From G963669295 sp963669295 (GTDB taxonomy: Bacteria; Bacteroidota; Bacteroidia; Flavobacteriales_D; CALLUQ01): 64,000 nt of DNA. Below, in pieces: positions 1 through 8,292 of this stretch (its first letter is position 1; each line of letters begins with the position of its first letter). A program made the translations under genes and the position numbers. The stretch lies in the NCBI GenBank assembly GCA_963669295.1, contig OY769938.1, positions 868,001 to 932,000 of the forward strand, read 5' to 3'. Under the pieces are notes generated by a model. It searched no databases. It was not told the origin of the DNA and was given only the letters and a program-made list of their open reading frames with translations.

Positions 1-21
1 GAGTGTAGGGTATAATACTGG

Positions 22-41
22 ACTCCTGCCTGCGCAGGAGT
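22..41. repeat. Hairpin repeat, copy 1
   Basis: A 20-base inverted repeat with 8-bp arms (ACTCCTGC / GCAGGAGT) and a 4-base loop. The same 20 bases recur at 667-686, in both places preceded by TGG. It lies outside any credible gene. It looks like an intergenic repeat family of this genome; function unknown. Confidence 0.6.
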
Positions 42-187
42 GTGGGTGTGAGGCACTAAATTCCTGTCCGGTCTATCCCACCTACTGTCGGGCAGGGATA
101 CACCCGCCTAAGGCGAACACTCATGCACTACCAAGAATTGCAGGTTTATTATGCCCTTTCCTCTTCCTTTAGTACTTTTACCCTCAC

Positions 188-262
188 GGGCTATTAACTC
201 AGTTGGTTTAGAGTGTCACCTTGACAGGGTGGAAGTCACTGGTTCGAATCCAGTATAGCCCA
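188..262 (+). tRNA. tRNA-Val (anticodon GAC)
   Basis: A full cloverleaf can be drawn. The acceptor arms are GGGCTAT and ATAGCCC, the D stem is ACTC/GAGT, and the anticodon stem is TCACC/GGTGG with one T-G wobble. The anticodon loop is TTGACAG, giving anticodon GAC (valine). The T arm is ACTGG-TTCGAAT-CCAGT, and the discriminator base is A at 262. The 3' CCA is not encoded. A strong terminator follows directly. Confidence 0.93.
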
Positions 263-270
263 CAAGATTA

Positions 271-300
271 AAGCCTGGTACATTGTACCAGGCTTTTTTT
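271..300 (+). terminator. Terminator of tRNA-Val
   Basis: An inverted repeat AAGCCTGGTAC / GTACCAGGCTT with a short loop, followed by a run of T. It starts 9 bases after the tRNA. Confidence 0.85.
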
Positions 301-401
301 ATTTAGCAACGAGTCAAGCCCCGCTTGAACGAGTGGAGAAATAAAAAAGTCCGAATGAGCGAAGCGAATCAGGCTTTGAAGTTGGGTACGAGGGCAACCT
401 A

Positions 402-436
402 CACTGGATCATGCAATAATCCAGTATAGCCCACAA
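402..436 (+). repeat. Decayed copy of the tRNA-Val 3' end
   Basis: Bases 418-436 repeat exactly the 19 bases at 247-265, which cover the 3' half of the tRNA-Val T stem, the acceptor 3' strand and a few bases beyond. CACTGG at 402-407 matches the 5' side of the T stem, but the T loop is replaced by unrelated sequence. No D arm or anticodon arm precedes it. It is either the relic of a second tRNA-Val gene or the footprint of an element that integrated at the tRNA 3' end. Confidence 0.65.
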
Positions 437-439
437 ACA

Positions 440-467
440 AAAGCCTGCTTCTTAGAAGCAGGCTTTT
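440..467 (+). terminator. Terminator-like hairpin after the tRNA remnant
   Basis: AAAGCCTGCTTC / GAAGCAGGCTTT with a short loop, ending in a T run. It is positioned behind the tRNA 3'-end copy just as 271-300 follows the intact tRNA, so the tRNA end and its terminator position appear to have been duplicated together. Confidence 0.65.
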
Positions 468-770
468 GCAGTTTTGAGTGCGAGTAACTGCAAAAGTTGA
501 CGGAGGCACGACGGATGGGTTTTGTTTGCATTCCCCAACAAAGGGCAAAAAAGGATCATCGACTGAAAGGAGGTAATCCAAAAAACAGATGCCGAAACAA
601 GTTCAGCATGACTGTGAAAGACAACAGTAAGGCTTTTGTAGTTTCGAGTGTGAGTATGGAGTGTGGACTCCTGCCTGCGCAGGAGTTTGGGGTAGGAAAA
701 AGTAGATTCCTGCTCGCGCAGAAGTGGTTGATTAACTGAAGCGCATGACTTTTATAATGAGGCACTGAGC
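468..770. other. Non-coding spacer with dispersed repeats
   Basis: I see no convincing gene; the open frames here lack family resemblance and overlap repeats. The segment holds a second copy (667-686) of the hairpin repeat at 22-41 and a degenerate copy near 707-725. It also repeats the stretch GTTTCGAGTGTGAGTA / GTTTTGAGTGCGAGTA (about 473 and 641). Confidence 0.5.
667..686. repeat. Hairpin repeat, copy 2
   Basis: Identical to the 20-base hairpin at 22-41, including the preceding TGG. Confidence 0.6.
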
Positions 771-1208
771 TTAAAGCTCCAATTGCCCCAATCGTTCGAA
801 CATCAACTCCCACGACTTTGTTCTTCCTTCCATGTTCGCAGGCAATGTTGTAAATGCTTGTTGAAAACGAAGTTCAGTTCCTTCTTCCAATGCTTCCAAA
901 ACAATGGTAACCACACTGGGTTTTGCAATAGCTGCAGGCAGTCCTTCGTAAGAAACCGTAAACTCCAAACGGTAAGGCGGCTCAATGACTGTGTATTCTC
1001 CCTTTATACTAAAGGTACTTCCATCAGGCCGCTCCAACTCAAATGCATAAGTTCCTCCTACTTCAAAGGTCATCACTGCATTCACCATTTTGGTATTGAT
1101 GGGGCCAAACCACTGCATGACATATTCAGGAGTGGTAAATGCTTTAAATACCAAGCTGCTGGAATGTTGAAACTGTTTGGTTAAATAAACACTATTGGTA
1201 GTCATCAC
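771..1208 (-). CDS. SRPBCC / AHSA1-domain protein
   Basis: 145 residues covering one START-like SRPBCC (AHSA1) domain. Typical family features are the N-terminal FKAFTTPEYVMQWFGP segment, the central GGTYAFELERPDG strand and the C-terminal helix around KSWELMFERL. Such proteins form a hydrophobic pocket; the ligand cannot be told from sequence. The start codon overlaps the stop of the ArsR gene upstream (ATGA), so the two are translationally coupled. ArsR plus AHSA1 is a recurrent pair in Bacteria. I take the first of two adjacent ATG codons (1208 or 1205). Confidence 0.85.
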   Translation of the reverse strand: MMTTNSVYLTKQFQHSSSLVFKAFTTPEYVMQWFGPINTKMVNAVMTFEVGGTYAFELERPDGSTFSIKGEYTVIEPPYRLEFTVSYEGLPAAIAKPSVVTIVLEALEEGTELRFQQAFTTLPANMEGRTKSWELMFERLGQLEL

Positions 1209-1546
1209 TCCTCCTTCTCCTTTAATTGATCCAAAAACTGCTCCAGGGAGTTAAAACTTTCTTTCCAAAAATCGTAGTGAAACGACATCCACTTCACCGC
1301 ATCGGCCATGGGTTCGGAGTTGAACTTGCACCATTGGTAACGCCCTTCCTTCCGCCTGTGTAGCAACTCTGCCTTATCCAATACCTTGAGGTGTTTGGAG
1401 ATGGCTTGAAAAGACATATCGAACGACTCAGCCAATTCCAATACCGACATTTCCTCTTCTCTCAATTGAGCAATGATTCCTCTGCGTGTAGGATCAGAAA
1501 GTGCTGCAAACACTCGATCCAAACGCGATGTATATGCCTTTGCCAT
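1205..1546 (-). CDS. ArsR-family winged-helix regulator
   Basis: 113 residues. It opens with the family-typical RVFAALSDPTRRGIIAQL helix, followed by a helix-turn-helix (LAESFDMSFQAISKHLKVL) and the beta wing (AELLHRRKEGRYQWCKF). There is no CxC metal motif, so this is the non-metal ArsR type that accompanies SRPBCC proteins, not an arsenic or zinc sensor. It is the middle gene of a three-gene operon (1856 to 771), one base behind its predecessor and overlapping the next gene by 4 bases. It probably binds the dyad at 1901-1932 and represses its own operon. Confidence 0.88.
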   Translation of the reverse strand: MAKAYTSRLDRVFAALSDPTRRGIIAQLREEEMSVLELAESFDMSFQAISKHLKVLDKAELLHRRKEGRYQWCKFNSEPMADAVKWMSFHYDFWKESFNSLEQFLDQLKEKEE

Positions 1547-1547
1547 T

Positions 1548-1856
1548 TTAAAAGAAATCGTATCCTGAAGCCACTAAACTCATGTTCTCAGGTTGAGGGG
1601 GGCTCACCGGATTACTCGCTTTCAACGCCATTCTGAATTGATTGAACGACGCTAACTCACCCAGTGCTTTATTGTCTTCCTCCGTTTCAAAGATGGCCCA
1701 ATGGATGAAGGTCACCCCGTCATCAAGCACGAAAGTGCAATACTTCATTCCAGGGCGGTTCAACCTCCTAACATCTGCCATTACTTTTTCAATGTTTTCT
1801 TTATTGGTAGCTGCATATTCCTCTTGTACAGTATACCTAACTCTTGTTGCTTTCAT
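1548..1856 (-). CDS. Small ABM-like (dimeric alpha-beta barrel) protein
   Basis: 102 residues, first gene of the ArsR/SRPBCC operon. The pattern (RVRYTVQEEYAATNKENIEK, then a strand with YCTFVLDDGVTFIHWAIFE, then a helix NKALGELASFNQFR) resembles stress-responsive or antibiotic-biosynthesis-monooxygenase-like ferredoxin-fold dimers. No catalytic residue can be assigned. The stop codon is one base from the ArsR start. Function unknown; the fold is an inference from the residue pattern. Confidence 0.75.
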   Translation of the reverse strand: MKATRVRYTVQEEYAATNKENIEKVMADVRRLNRPGMKYCTFVLDDGVTFIHWAIFETEEDNKALGELASFNQFRMALKASNPVSPPQPENMSLVASGYDFF

Positions 1857-1900
1857 TTTTGTTTGTTTGTTTTGATTACGTTACAAAAGTAGTCATTAAT

Positions 1901-1932
1901 TTTATTATTCAACCAAATGGTTGAATAATAAA
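1901..1932. promoter_or_regulatory. Operator dyad of the ArsR/SRPBCC operon
   Basis: Two 15-bp arms (TTTATTATTCAACCA / TGGTTGAATAATAAA) are perfectly complementary around a 2-base centre. The dyad lies 45 bases upstream of the first operon gene (start 1856, minus strand). Location and symmetry fit the operator of the ArsR dimer encoded in the operon. It is not followed by a T run, so it is not a terminator. Confidence 0.75.
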
Positions 1933-1970
1933 TCAACTAAGTATCTTCTCCTATTTTCATTGCTCAAAAA

Positions 1971-2414
1971 TTATTGATCTTCAGCCCACCATTCGGCATA
2001 GCTGGTGGCTGTTTCTCGAAGGTGAACATGGTGCAGTTGCACACTAGCACCCAGCTCATTTTGAATGCGCCCTACCATTTCTATCAACATGTTTTCGCAC
2101 GTAGGCTGATAGTTCACCAATAAAAGCCTTGGGTTCATCGATTTGCTGATGGCAGGCACAAACTTAGAATCCTGGTAAAGCACCAATGCATGATCGAATC
2201 GATCTACTACCTGTTGTTTCACCACTTTTTTTAAGTCAGCAAAATCAACGACCATTCCTTCTTTAGGGCTACCTGTTTGTGTAGAAGGCACTCCTTTTAC
2301 TGTAACTGATAGATGATAGGAGTGGCCATGAATGTTATGGCATTTTCCATCATGGTGATCGAGTGCATGTGCAATCTCCATGGTAAACTCTTTGGTAACG
2401 CGGATGGTGCTCAT
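1971..2414 (-). CDS. queD: 6-carboxytetrahydropterin synthase (QueD/PTPS family)
   Basis: 147 residues, the full length of the family. QueD converts dihydroneopterin triphosphate to 6-carboxy-tetrahydropterin in the preQ0/queuosine pathway. The zinc histidines are visible as H16 (MEIAHAL) and H29/H31 (CHNIHGHSY), with C25 as the catalytic cysteine. The DHALVLY strand and the C-terminal VHLRETATSYAEW (Glu) are also typical. The gene is alone on its strand. A second queuosine-related gene, a YhhQ-type transporter, is at 42100-42795. Confidence 0.9.
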   Translation of the reverse strand: MSTIRVTKEFTMEIAHALDHHDGKCHNIHGHSYHLSVTVKGVPSTQTGSPKEGMVVDFADLKKVVKQQVVDRFDHALVLYQDSKFVPAISKSMNPRLLLVNYQPTCENMLIEMVGRIQNELGASVQLHHVHLRETATSYAEWWAEDQ

Positions 2415-2597
2415 GAATAGCGTTTATTGTTCATGCAAATATAAGCGTATTGGCAGTATATGGAAGCAACAGGGCTTTGGATGTTGCATTGAAGGTAGAA
2501 AGACTGACTTTATTCATCTAAAATAGCGCTATTGCCCTTTCATTTCGAATTCCCAAACATTTTCCTTAATTTCCCTTTGGCATCTGCATTACTAACC

Positions 2598-5500
2598 GTG
2601 AACCAACGCTGTAAGATCCATATCTCTATCCGGCTATGCTTTCTCATTGTCTTTGCCTTTGTGTGGGCAATGCCGGCAACAATAGCACAAAATTTCGACT
2701 TTGCCCGATACTCTATCGAAGAAGGACTATCCCAATCTTATGTGACCACCATCTTTCAGGACAGCAGGGGCTACTTATGGGTAGGCACCTCTGGTGGTGG
2801 GTTGTGTCAATTTGATGGCAAGAGTTTTACTGAATACGGTCAAAAAGATGGCCTTGATGGCACCATCATTACCGCCATTGCTGAAGACCAGGATGGCCAC
2901 CTCTGGATTGGAGCTACCTGGGGAGGGGTTACCCGGTTTGATGGCAAAACGTTTCAATCATTTACCGAAAAAGAAGGCATGCCAAACAGTGAAATTTCAA
3001 GTATTGTAACCGATGATGATGGTCGTATTTGGGTGGGGACACCCGGTGGCATTGGAGTGATTGAAAAGGGGAAGGTAGTGTGCACTTATGCCCAAAAAGA
3101 GGGAATGCAGCATGTAAATGTTCGATCGTTGTTTTACGACAGCAATGTATTGTGGATCGGAACAAAAGCAGGGCTTACCAAATTGGAGGAAGATGTTTTT
3201 ACACACTACAATATCCCTAACCCGGAGGAAGATGAACACGTTACTTGTATTGCAAAAGATGCAGAAGGTGCGATTTGCATTGGCACCAATAAGCGCATTT
3301 ACGACCTGGATGCTGATCGCAATCAGTTGGTTGAAAAGTCTATTCCAATGCTTCCCCAGGGATATCCTATTAAGGCCATTGCAAAAGACAGTATGGGCAA
3401 TGTTTGGACAGCCCTGGAAGGATATGGAATTTACAAAATTGGAGCTACCATTACCAGCTATACCAGTAACAATGGACTTCCTGACAATAACGTAAGCACG
3501 TTAATGGTTGACCGTGTAGGTAACCTATGGGTAGGCACCAATGGCAACGGGCTCCTAAAATTTAGGGGGGAAGGGTTTACCTATTACGATTACATAGAGG
3601 GCCTAAATACCGGCAATATCTTCAGCATTTTGAAAGATGGAAATGACATATGGGTAGGCACCTCCACCAATGGGGCTTACCGTTATAACGGCAATGAAGT
3701 AGTGAATTACACTACTGAAAATGGATTACCAGACAATTCAGTACGGTCTATTATTAAAGGCCATGGCAGCACCATTTGGCTAGCTACCAACAAAGGGCTG
3801 GTACAATATAATGGTCGTAGTTTAACATCTATTGATGGCCCATTAAAAGGCAAAGAAACTCGTTCGCTCTTGCTTGATTCGGAGGGCATGCTTTGGATAG
3901 GCACTTTAGGCGATTACCTGTACCGCTATGATGGCCAAAATTTTCAACACTACAACAGTGAAGACGGGTTATTTAACAATAACGCTCATACCTTATTCCA
4001 GGATTCAAAGGGGTTCCTTTGGGTTGGTTCTGGCGGTGGCATGTTTCGACACAACAATGGCACATTTACCCATTTTAAAGAAGGATTATGCAATAGCTAT
4101 GTGGGCAGTATTGTAGAAGATAAAAACGGGCACATTTGGATTGGTACCGACGCCTGCATTGCTGTACTCAAAAACGACACATTTATTCCATATACATTGG
4201 AAGATGGATTAACGTCCAACACTGTTTACCTTATGGTGGTAGATGTTCAAAACCAATTGTGGGTTGGTACCAATAAGGGCATTGACCGTATACAATTGAC
4301 GGAAAACAGCACACCAGCATCCATCAAAAACTACGGTTTAAAAGAAGGATTCAAAGGGGTAGAGTGTAATTCACGTGCGGTTTATTACAACGAAGATGGG
4401 CACCTTTGGTTTGGTACAGTAAAAGGGTTGATTCAATACAACCCGGCCAACGACCAACTCAACACCACCCCTCCTCAAACCCACATTACCAATGTTCGGC
4501 TCTTTCTTCAAGGAGTAAATTGGAACGACACCTCGTACAGCAGTCACGCTGTAGGTTGGCATCACTTACCCAACAAGCTTCACCTGCCCTACGATCAAAA
4601 TCACCTTACTTTCGATTTCATTGGCCTCGACTTAAGCCATCCTAAAAAGGTTCGTTATAGCTGGATGCTTGAAGGGTTCGATAAAAATTGGTCGCCCATT
4701 ACCCAACAAAACACAACTACCTACGCTAACCTGGACCCGGGCACTTACACTTTTAAAGTTAAAGCACATAACAGTGATGGTGTGTGGAACGAAGCATACA
4801 CCACCTACGAAAACATTGTGGTAGCAGCACCTCCTCCCCCACCTCCTCCATTTTGGAAAACCTGGTGGTTTTATTGCTTACTGGGATTGGTTGTTTTCAT
4901 GCCCTTGTATTACTTCATTGTTATTCGCACCAAGTACTTACGCGTATCGAAGCAAATTTTGGAAGAGCGAGTTCGTATTAGAACACAAGCCATATCGCGC
5001 CAAAATGAGGAAAAAGAGGTAATGTTAAAAGAGATTCATCATCGGGTAAAAAACAACCTTCAAATCATTAGCAGCCTCATCAACTTACAATCGCATTACA
5101 TTGAAGATGAAAGAGCATTGGAATTGTTTGATGAATGCAAGAACCGGGTGAATTCTATGGCTTTGATTCATGAGAAGATTTACGAATCAAAAGATTTGGC
5201 CAACATTAACATCAACGAATACATTTCGGAGTTGATCAACAACCTTGTGAAACTCTACGGCATGGAACCGGAAATTGATCTCGACCTCCACATTGAGGTC
5301 AATAGTTTTAAGCTCGATATCCTGGTGCCCATTGGTTTAATTTTGAATGAAACCATTTCCAATTCGCTAAAATATGCCTTTGAAGGTCGAGAGCGAGGAG
5401 CCATAGTAGTGCATTTAACCCGTACTGCAAATCATGGGTATCGACTGCTCATTGCCGATGACGGTGTTGGCATTCCCGAAGGGGTTACCATTGAAAATTC

Positions 5501-5603
5501 TGAAACACTTGGCTTGCAACTCATCGATATTTTAGCCGATCAGATTGATGGTAATATCACCCTCAACTGTGAGCATGGCACCCGCTATCAAATTGATTTT
5601 TAA
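2598..5603 (+). CDS. Propeller/Y_Y_Y sensor histidine kinase (HisKA_2 type)
   Basis: About 1,000 residues. A signal peptide (IRLCFLIVFAFVWAMPATIAQ) is followed by some 14 two-component propeller repeats of the form 'G-LWVGT-GG--F-G', a Y_Y_Y domain (near HLTFDFIGLDLSHPKKVRYS), and a Pro-rich linker. A single transmembrane helix (WWFYCLLGLVVFMPLYYFIV) leads to the kinase core. The phosphoacceptor motif is MLKEIHHRVKNNLQII (HisKA_2), and the ATPase has NETISNSLKYAF and DDGVGIP. Sensing is periplasmic, signalling cytoplasmic. No response regulator is adjacent. The frame is open from 2532 (TTG), but GTG at 2598 places the signal peptide properly. Confidence 0.88.
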   Translation: MNQRCKIHISIRLCFLIVFAFVWAMPATIAQNFDFARYSIEEGLSQSYVTTIFQDSRGYLWVGTSGGGLCQFDGKSFTEYGQKDGLDGTIITAIAEDQDGHLWIGATWGGVTRFDGKTFQSFTEKEGMPNSEISSIVTDDDGRIWVGTPGGIGVIEKGKVVCTYAQKEGMQHVNVRSLFYDSNVLWIGTKAGLTKLEEDVFTHYNIPNPEEDEHVTCIAKDAEGAICIGTNKRIYDLDADRNQLVEKSIPMLPQGYPIKAIAKDSMGNVWTALEGYGIYKIGATITSYTSNNGLPDNNVSTLMVDRVGNLWVGTNGNGLLKFRGEGFTYYDYIEGLNTGNIFSILKDGNDIWVGTSTNGAYRYNGNEVVNYTTENGLPDNSVRSIIKGHGSTIWLATNKGLVQYNGRSLTSIDGPLKGKETRSLLLDSEGMLWIGTLGDYLYRYDGQNFQHYNSEDGLFNNNAHTLFQDSKGFLWVGSGGGMFRHNNGTFTHFKEGLCNSYVGSIVEDKNGHIWIGTDACIAVLKNDTFIPYTLEDGLTSNTVYLMVVDVQNQLWVGTNKGIDRIQLTENSTPASIKNYGLKEGFKGVECNSRAVYYNEDGHLWFGTVKGLIQYNPANDQLNTTPPQTHITNVRLFLQGVNWNDTSYSSHAVGWHHLPNKLHLPYDQNHLTFDFIGLDLSHPKKVRYSWMLEGFDKNWSPITQQNTTTYANLDPGTYTFKVKAHNSDGVWNEAYTTYENIVVAAPPPPPPPFWKTWWFYCLLGLVVFMPLYYFIVIRTKYLRVSKQILEERVRIRTQAISRQNEEKEVMLKEIHHRVKNNLQIISSLINLQSHYIEDERALELFDECKNRVNSMALIHEKIYESKDLANININEYISELINNLVKLYGMEPEIDLDLHIEVNSFKLDILVPIGLILNETISNSLKYAFEGRERGAIVVHLTRTANHGYRLLIADDGVGIPEGVTIENSETLGLQLIDILADQIDGNITLNCEHGTRYQIDF

Positions 5604-6019
5604 TTGTTAGGAATGAATCGGTGTAGCCATTTAATGGCTTCTTGCTGGTTGGTAAACAACCTTGTGGGCTTTGGTGGACGATTAAATTTCAAGTAAAAAT
5701 TTCCCACCAGTTTTTGTGGCAATGAATGAATTACAAAAGCATCGGCCAATACAATTTTGTTGCGCTCTTCGCTTGCAGTAAAGTCTCTTACTTCGTTGCT
5801 TGGTATGAGCAACTTTTGTGTACTGAACAAATTGGCAAATGGTTTCCCTTTTGCTAAACTCGATGCGGCTTCGAAAATATTCAAGGCATTTTCTAACGTC
5901 ACCTCATACTTCAACTTCATATGCGTATGCATAATCCCGTCTTTCCTAATTTCAATTATAGCCTCTGCAATTTCTATCCGATCGATGATTCCATCGTTAT
6001 GTACTGCCGTTTGCATCAA
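5600..6019 (-). CDS. Conserved hypothetical protein, SpoIIAA/STAS-like
   Basis: 139 residues, soluble. The alternation of strands and helices (AEAIIEIRKDGIMHTHM, then ALNIFEAASSLAKGKPFANLF, then a C-terminal FTNQQEAIKWLHRF helix) resembles the small SpoIIAA/STAS-like DUF proteins common in Bacteroidota. No catalytic residues are evident. It converges with the sensor kinase; the stop codons overlap by 4 bases. Function unknown. Confidence 0.7.
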   Translation of the reverse strand: MMQTAVHNDGIIDRIEIAEAIIEIRKDGIMHTHMKLKYEVTLENALNIFEAASSLAKGKPFANLFSTQKLLIPSNEVRDFTASEERNKIVLADAFVIHSLPQKLVGNFYLKFNRPPKPTRLFTNQQEAIKWLHRFIPNN

Positions 6020-6282
6020 TCTTTGCTTCTTACTAAATTAGCAATTTTCCGCTATAATCTTAAGCGCTCGCACTCCTTACATGTAACTCACTTACTTTTA
6101 CCTTCAACCACTTATCCAACTCCATTACATTTGTAAAAAAAGCACACTAGCTCGTCTCAAAAGGAATTAATCAGCTGATTACTAAGGGAAAACCTTACAT
6201 GCAGTTTAACTAAACAACGCTAATATCATCTATCCAGGTGAGTTACTTTAAGTAAAACCCCATCATCAAACAGGTTTTACTG

Positions 6283-6290
6283 TACATTTG
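6283..6290 (+). promoter_or_regulatory. Bacteroidota -7 box of the arginine decarboxylase gene
   Basis: TACATTTG matches the TAnnTTTG consensus and lies 22 bases before the ATG at 6313. No clear -33 TTG element is seen at the usual distance. Confidence 0.5.
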
Positions 6291-6312
6291 TAAGCACTTT
6301 TTTTGAACAGCC

Positions 6313-7704
6313 ATGAAAACAAAATACAGCGATTTAATTGAGCAAACATTTGATTTTCCTCAAGAAGAGTTCAAGGTAGAAGATACCGAACTGCATTTCC
6401 ACGATATTCCATTGATGAATATTATTAGACAATACGGCACCCCATTGCGCATTACCTACCTCCCACAAATCAGCACACAAATTGAAAAGGCCAAACGCAT
6501 GTTTAATGTGGCTATGGCAAAGGCCAATTACAAGGGCACCTATCACTATTGTTATTGCACCAAAAGCTCTTACTTCTCTTTTGTAATGGAGGAAGCACTG
6601 AAGAACGACATTCATATTGAAACTTCTTCCGCTTTTGACATCAACATCATTGAATCGCTTTACGAAAACAATAAAATTACCAAGGATCAGTACATTCTAT
6701 GCAATGGCTATAAAATGCCACAGTACATCGATAACATTGCCCGGCTGCTCAACAACGGTTTTCGCAATACACTCCCCATTATTGACAACAAGGAAGAAGT
6801 GGAAGCATTGAGCAAGCAACTCAAGCAAAAATGCGACATTGGCATTCGCATTGCCTCAGAAGAAGATCCTAAGTTTGCCTTTTATACTTCACGATTAGGC
6901 ATTGGTTATAAAGACATTGTTAGCTACTATAAAGCGCACCTGCAAAATCATCCTAAGTTTTCGTTGAAGATGTTGCACTTTTTTATCAATACTGGCATTA
7001 CTGATACTGCTTACTATTGGAACGAGTTGGCCAAATGCGTAAGGGTGTATTGTGAGTTAAAAAAGATTTGCCCCGAACTAACCGCTTTAAACATTGGCGG
7101 TGGGTTTCCCATTAAAAACTCTCTTTCTTTCGACTACGATTACGAATACATGGCAGAGGAAATTGTAGCTCAAATTAAACTGATGTGCAACGAGAATGAC
7201 ACTGAAGAGCCCGATATTTTTTCTGAATTCGGTTCGTTTACCGTAGGTGAAAGTGGCGCCATGCTTTTTTCTATCGTAGGGCAGAAACGGCAAAACGATC
7301 GTGAAATGTGGAACATGATTGACAGCTCTTTTATGACCACACTCCCCGACTCCTGGGCCATCAATCAACGTTTCCTTTTATTGGCCATCAACAACTGGGA
7401 CAAAAAGTATGAACGCATTTTATTGGGAGGGCTTACTTGTGATAGCGACGACTACTACAACTCAGAACAACACACCAACGCCATTTATTTGCCGCAGTAC
7501 CATCCTGAAACACCGCAATACATTGGTTTCTTCAATACCGGAGCTTACCAGGAAAGTATTGGTGGCTTTGGCGGCATTCAACATTGCCTCACCCCTGCCC
7601 CGAAACACATTGTAATTGATAAAGATGAAGATGGCACTGTAACCACACGACTGTTTGCTAAAGAACAAAGCCACAAATCGATGCTCAAAGTATTGGGCTA
7701 TTAA
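6313..7704 (+). CDS. speA: Biosynthetic arginine decarboxylase (PLP, alanine-racemase fold)
   Basis: 463 residues. It is the short Bacteroidota-type, PLP-dependent decarboxylase related to ornithine/diaminopimelate decarboxylases, predicted to make agmatine from arginine for polyamine synthesis. The N-terminal barrel has the Schiff-base lysine in YHYCYCTKSSYFSFV, the phosphate-binding LNIGGGFPIKNSL segment, and EFGSFTVGESG. The C-terminal domain has GGLTCDSDDYYN and FFNTGAYQESIGGFGG. The ATG follows a -7 box. It is not in an operon; the next gene has its own promoter. Substrate assignment rests on family resemblance. Confidence 0.85.
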   Translation: MKTKYSDLIEQTFDFPQEEFKVEDTELHFHDIPLMNIIRQYGTPLRITYLPQISTQIEKAKRMFNVAMAKANYKGTYHYCYCTKSSYFSFVMEEALKNDIHIETSSAFDINIIESLYENNKITKDQYILCNGYKMPQYIDNIARLLNNGFRNTLPIIDNKEEVEALSKQLKQKCDIGIRIASEEDPKFAFYTSRLGIGYKDIVSYYKAHLQNHPKFSLKMLHFFINTGITDTAYYWNELAKCVRVYCELKKICPELTALNIGGGFPIKNSLSFDYDYEYMAEEIVAQIKLMCNENDTEEPDIFSEFGSFTVGESGAMLFSIVGQKRQNDREMWNMIDSSFMTTLPDSWAINQRFLLLAINNWDKKYERILLGGLTCDSDDYYNSEQHTNAIYLPQYHPETPQYIGFFNTGAYQESIGGFGGIQHCLTPAPKHIVIDKDEDGTVTTRLFAKEQSHKSMLKVLGY

Positions 7705-7722
7705 AATACCTAATTCAAGGGA

Positions 7723-7753
7723 TTGTAAATAGCATACGCGCAACGTACATTTG
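7723..7753 (+). promoter_or_regulatory. Bacteroidota promoter of the cytochrome-like gene
   Basis: TTG at 7723-7725 and TACATTTG at 7746-7753, 20 bases apart, match the -33/-7 promoter layout of this phylum. The ATG is at 7762, so the leader is very short. Confidence 0.6.
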
Positions 7754-7761
7754 TAACACTT

Positions 7762-8292
7762 ATGAAAAATTACCTGCCCCTTATTTTAACCGGCTTGCTT
7801 TTTGGCGCTGTACTTATACTTTACTTTAACATCACCACATTGCAAGAAGAAAACGCTGCCCTAAAAGCCGACATCGCTGCTTTACAACAACCACAAGAGG
7901 AGGAAATCGAACACCACGAAGAAGAAGTGGAAGTGGCCATTTTTATGCAACGCTTACAGGTATATGCCAACAAATTGTACTTTGCTGGCATCAACAACAA
8001 CGAGGAGCTCACCCACTTTTATTTTCACGAAATGGAAGAGGTGATGGAAGAGGTGGTTGAAGCCAATATTGTTGATGAAGGGGTAGAGATCAGCAAATTC
8101 ATGCAAAGCATGGGACTTGAATCGTTAGAGCGTTTTGAAGGTGAAGTAGAAGAAGGGTTTGATCAATTTGAAGCGCAATACACCACGTTCATCACCAATT
8201 GTAACAGTTGCCACGCAGTTACCCAACATCCTTTCATTCGTATCAAGCAGCCACTTACTCCTATCTTCGACAACCAGGCTTACGACAAGTAG
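7762..8292 (+). CDS. Membrane-anchored protein with one c-type haem motif
   Basis: 176 residues. An N-terminal anchor (LPLILTGLLFGAVLILYF) is followed by a short coiled coil (ITTLQEENAALKADIAALQQ) and an acidic helical region rich in Glu. Close to the C-terminus is one CNSCH haem-attachment site. The architecture suggests a periplasmic mono-haem protein tethered to the inner membrane, with the helical middle perhaps forming a cytochrome c'-like bundle. No known family name comes to mind. It has its own promoter and converges with the DASS transporter. Confidence 0.75.
   Translation: MKNYLPLILTGLLFGAVLILYFNITTLQEENAALKADIAALQQPQEEEIEHHEEEVEVAIFMQRLQVYANKLYFAGINNNEELTHFYFHEMEEVMEEVVEANIVDEGVEISKFMQSMGLESLERFEGEVEEGFDQFEAQYTTFITNCNSCHAVTQHPFIRIKQPLTPIFDNQAYDK

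Noticed and set aside
402..436. Second tRNA-Val gene
   Set aside because: Only the 3' acceptor strand and T stem pair; the T loop, anticodon arm and D arm are missing.
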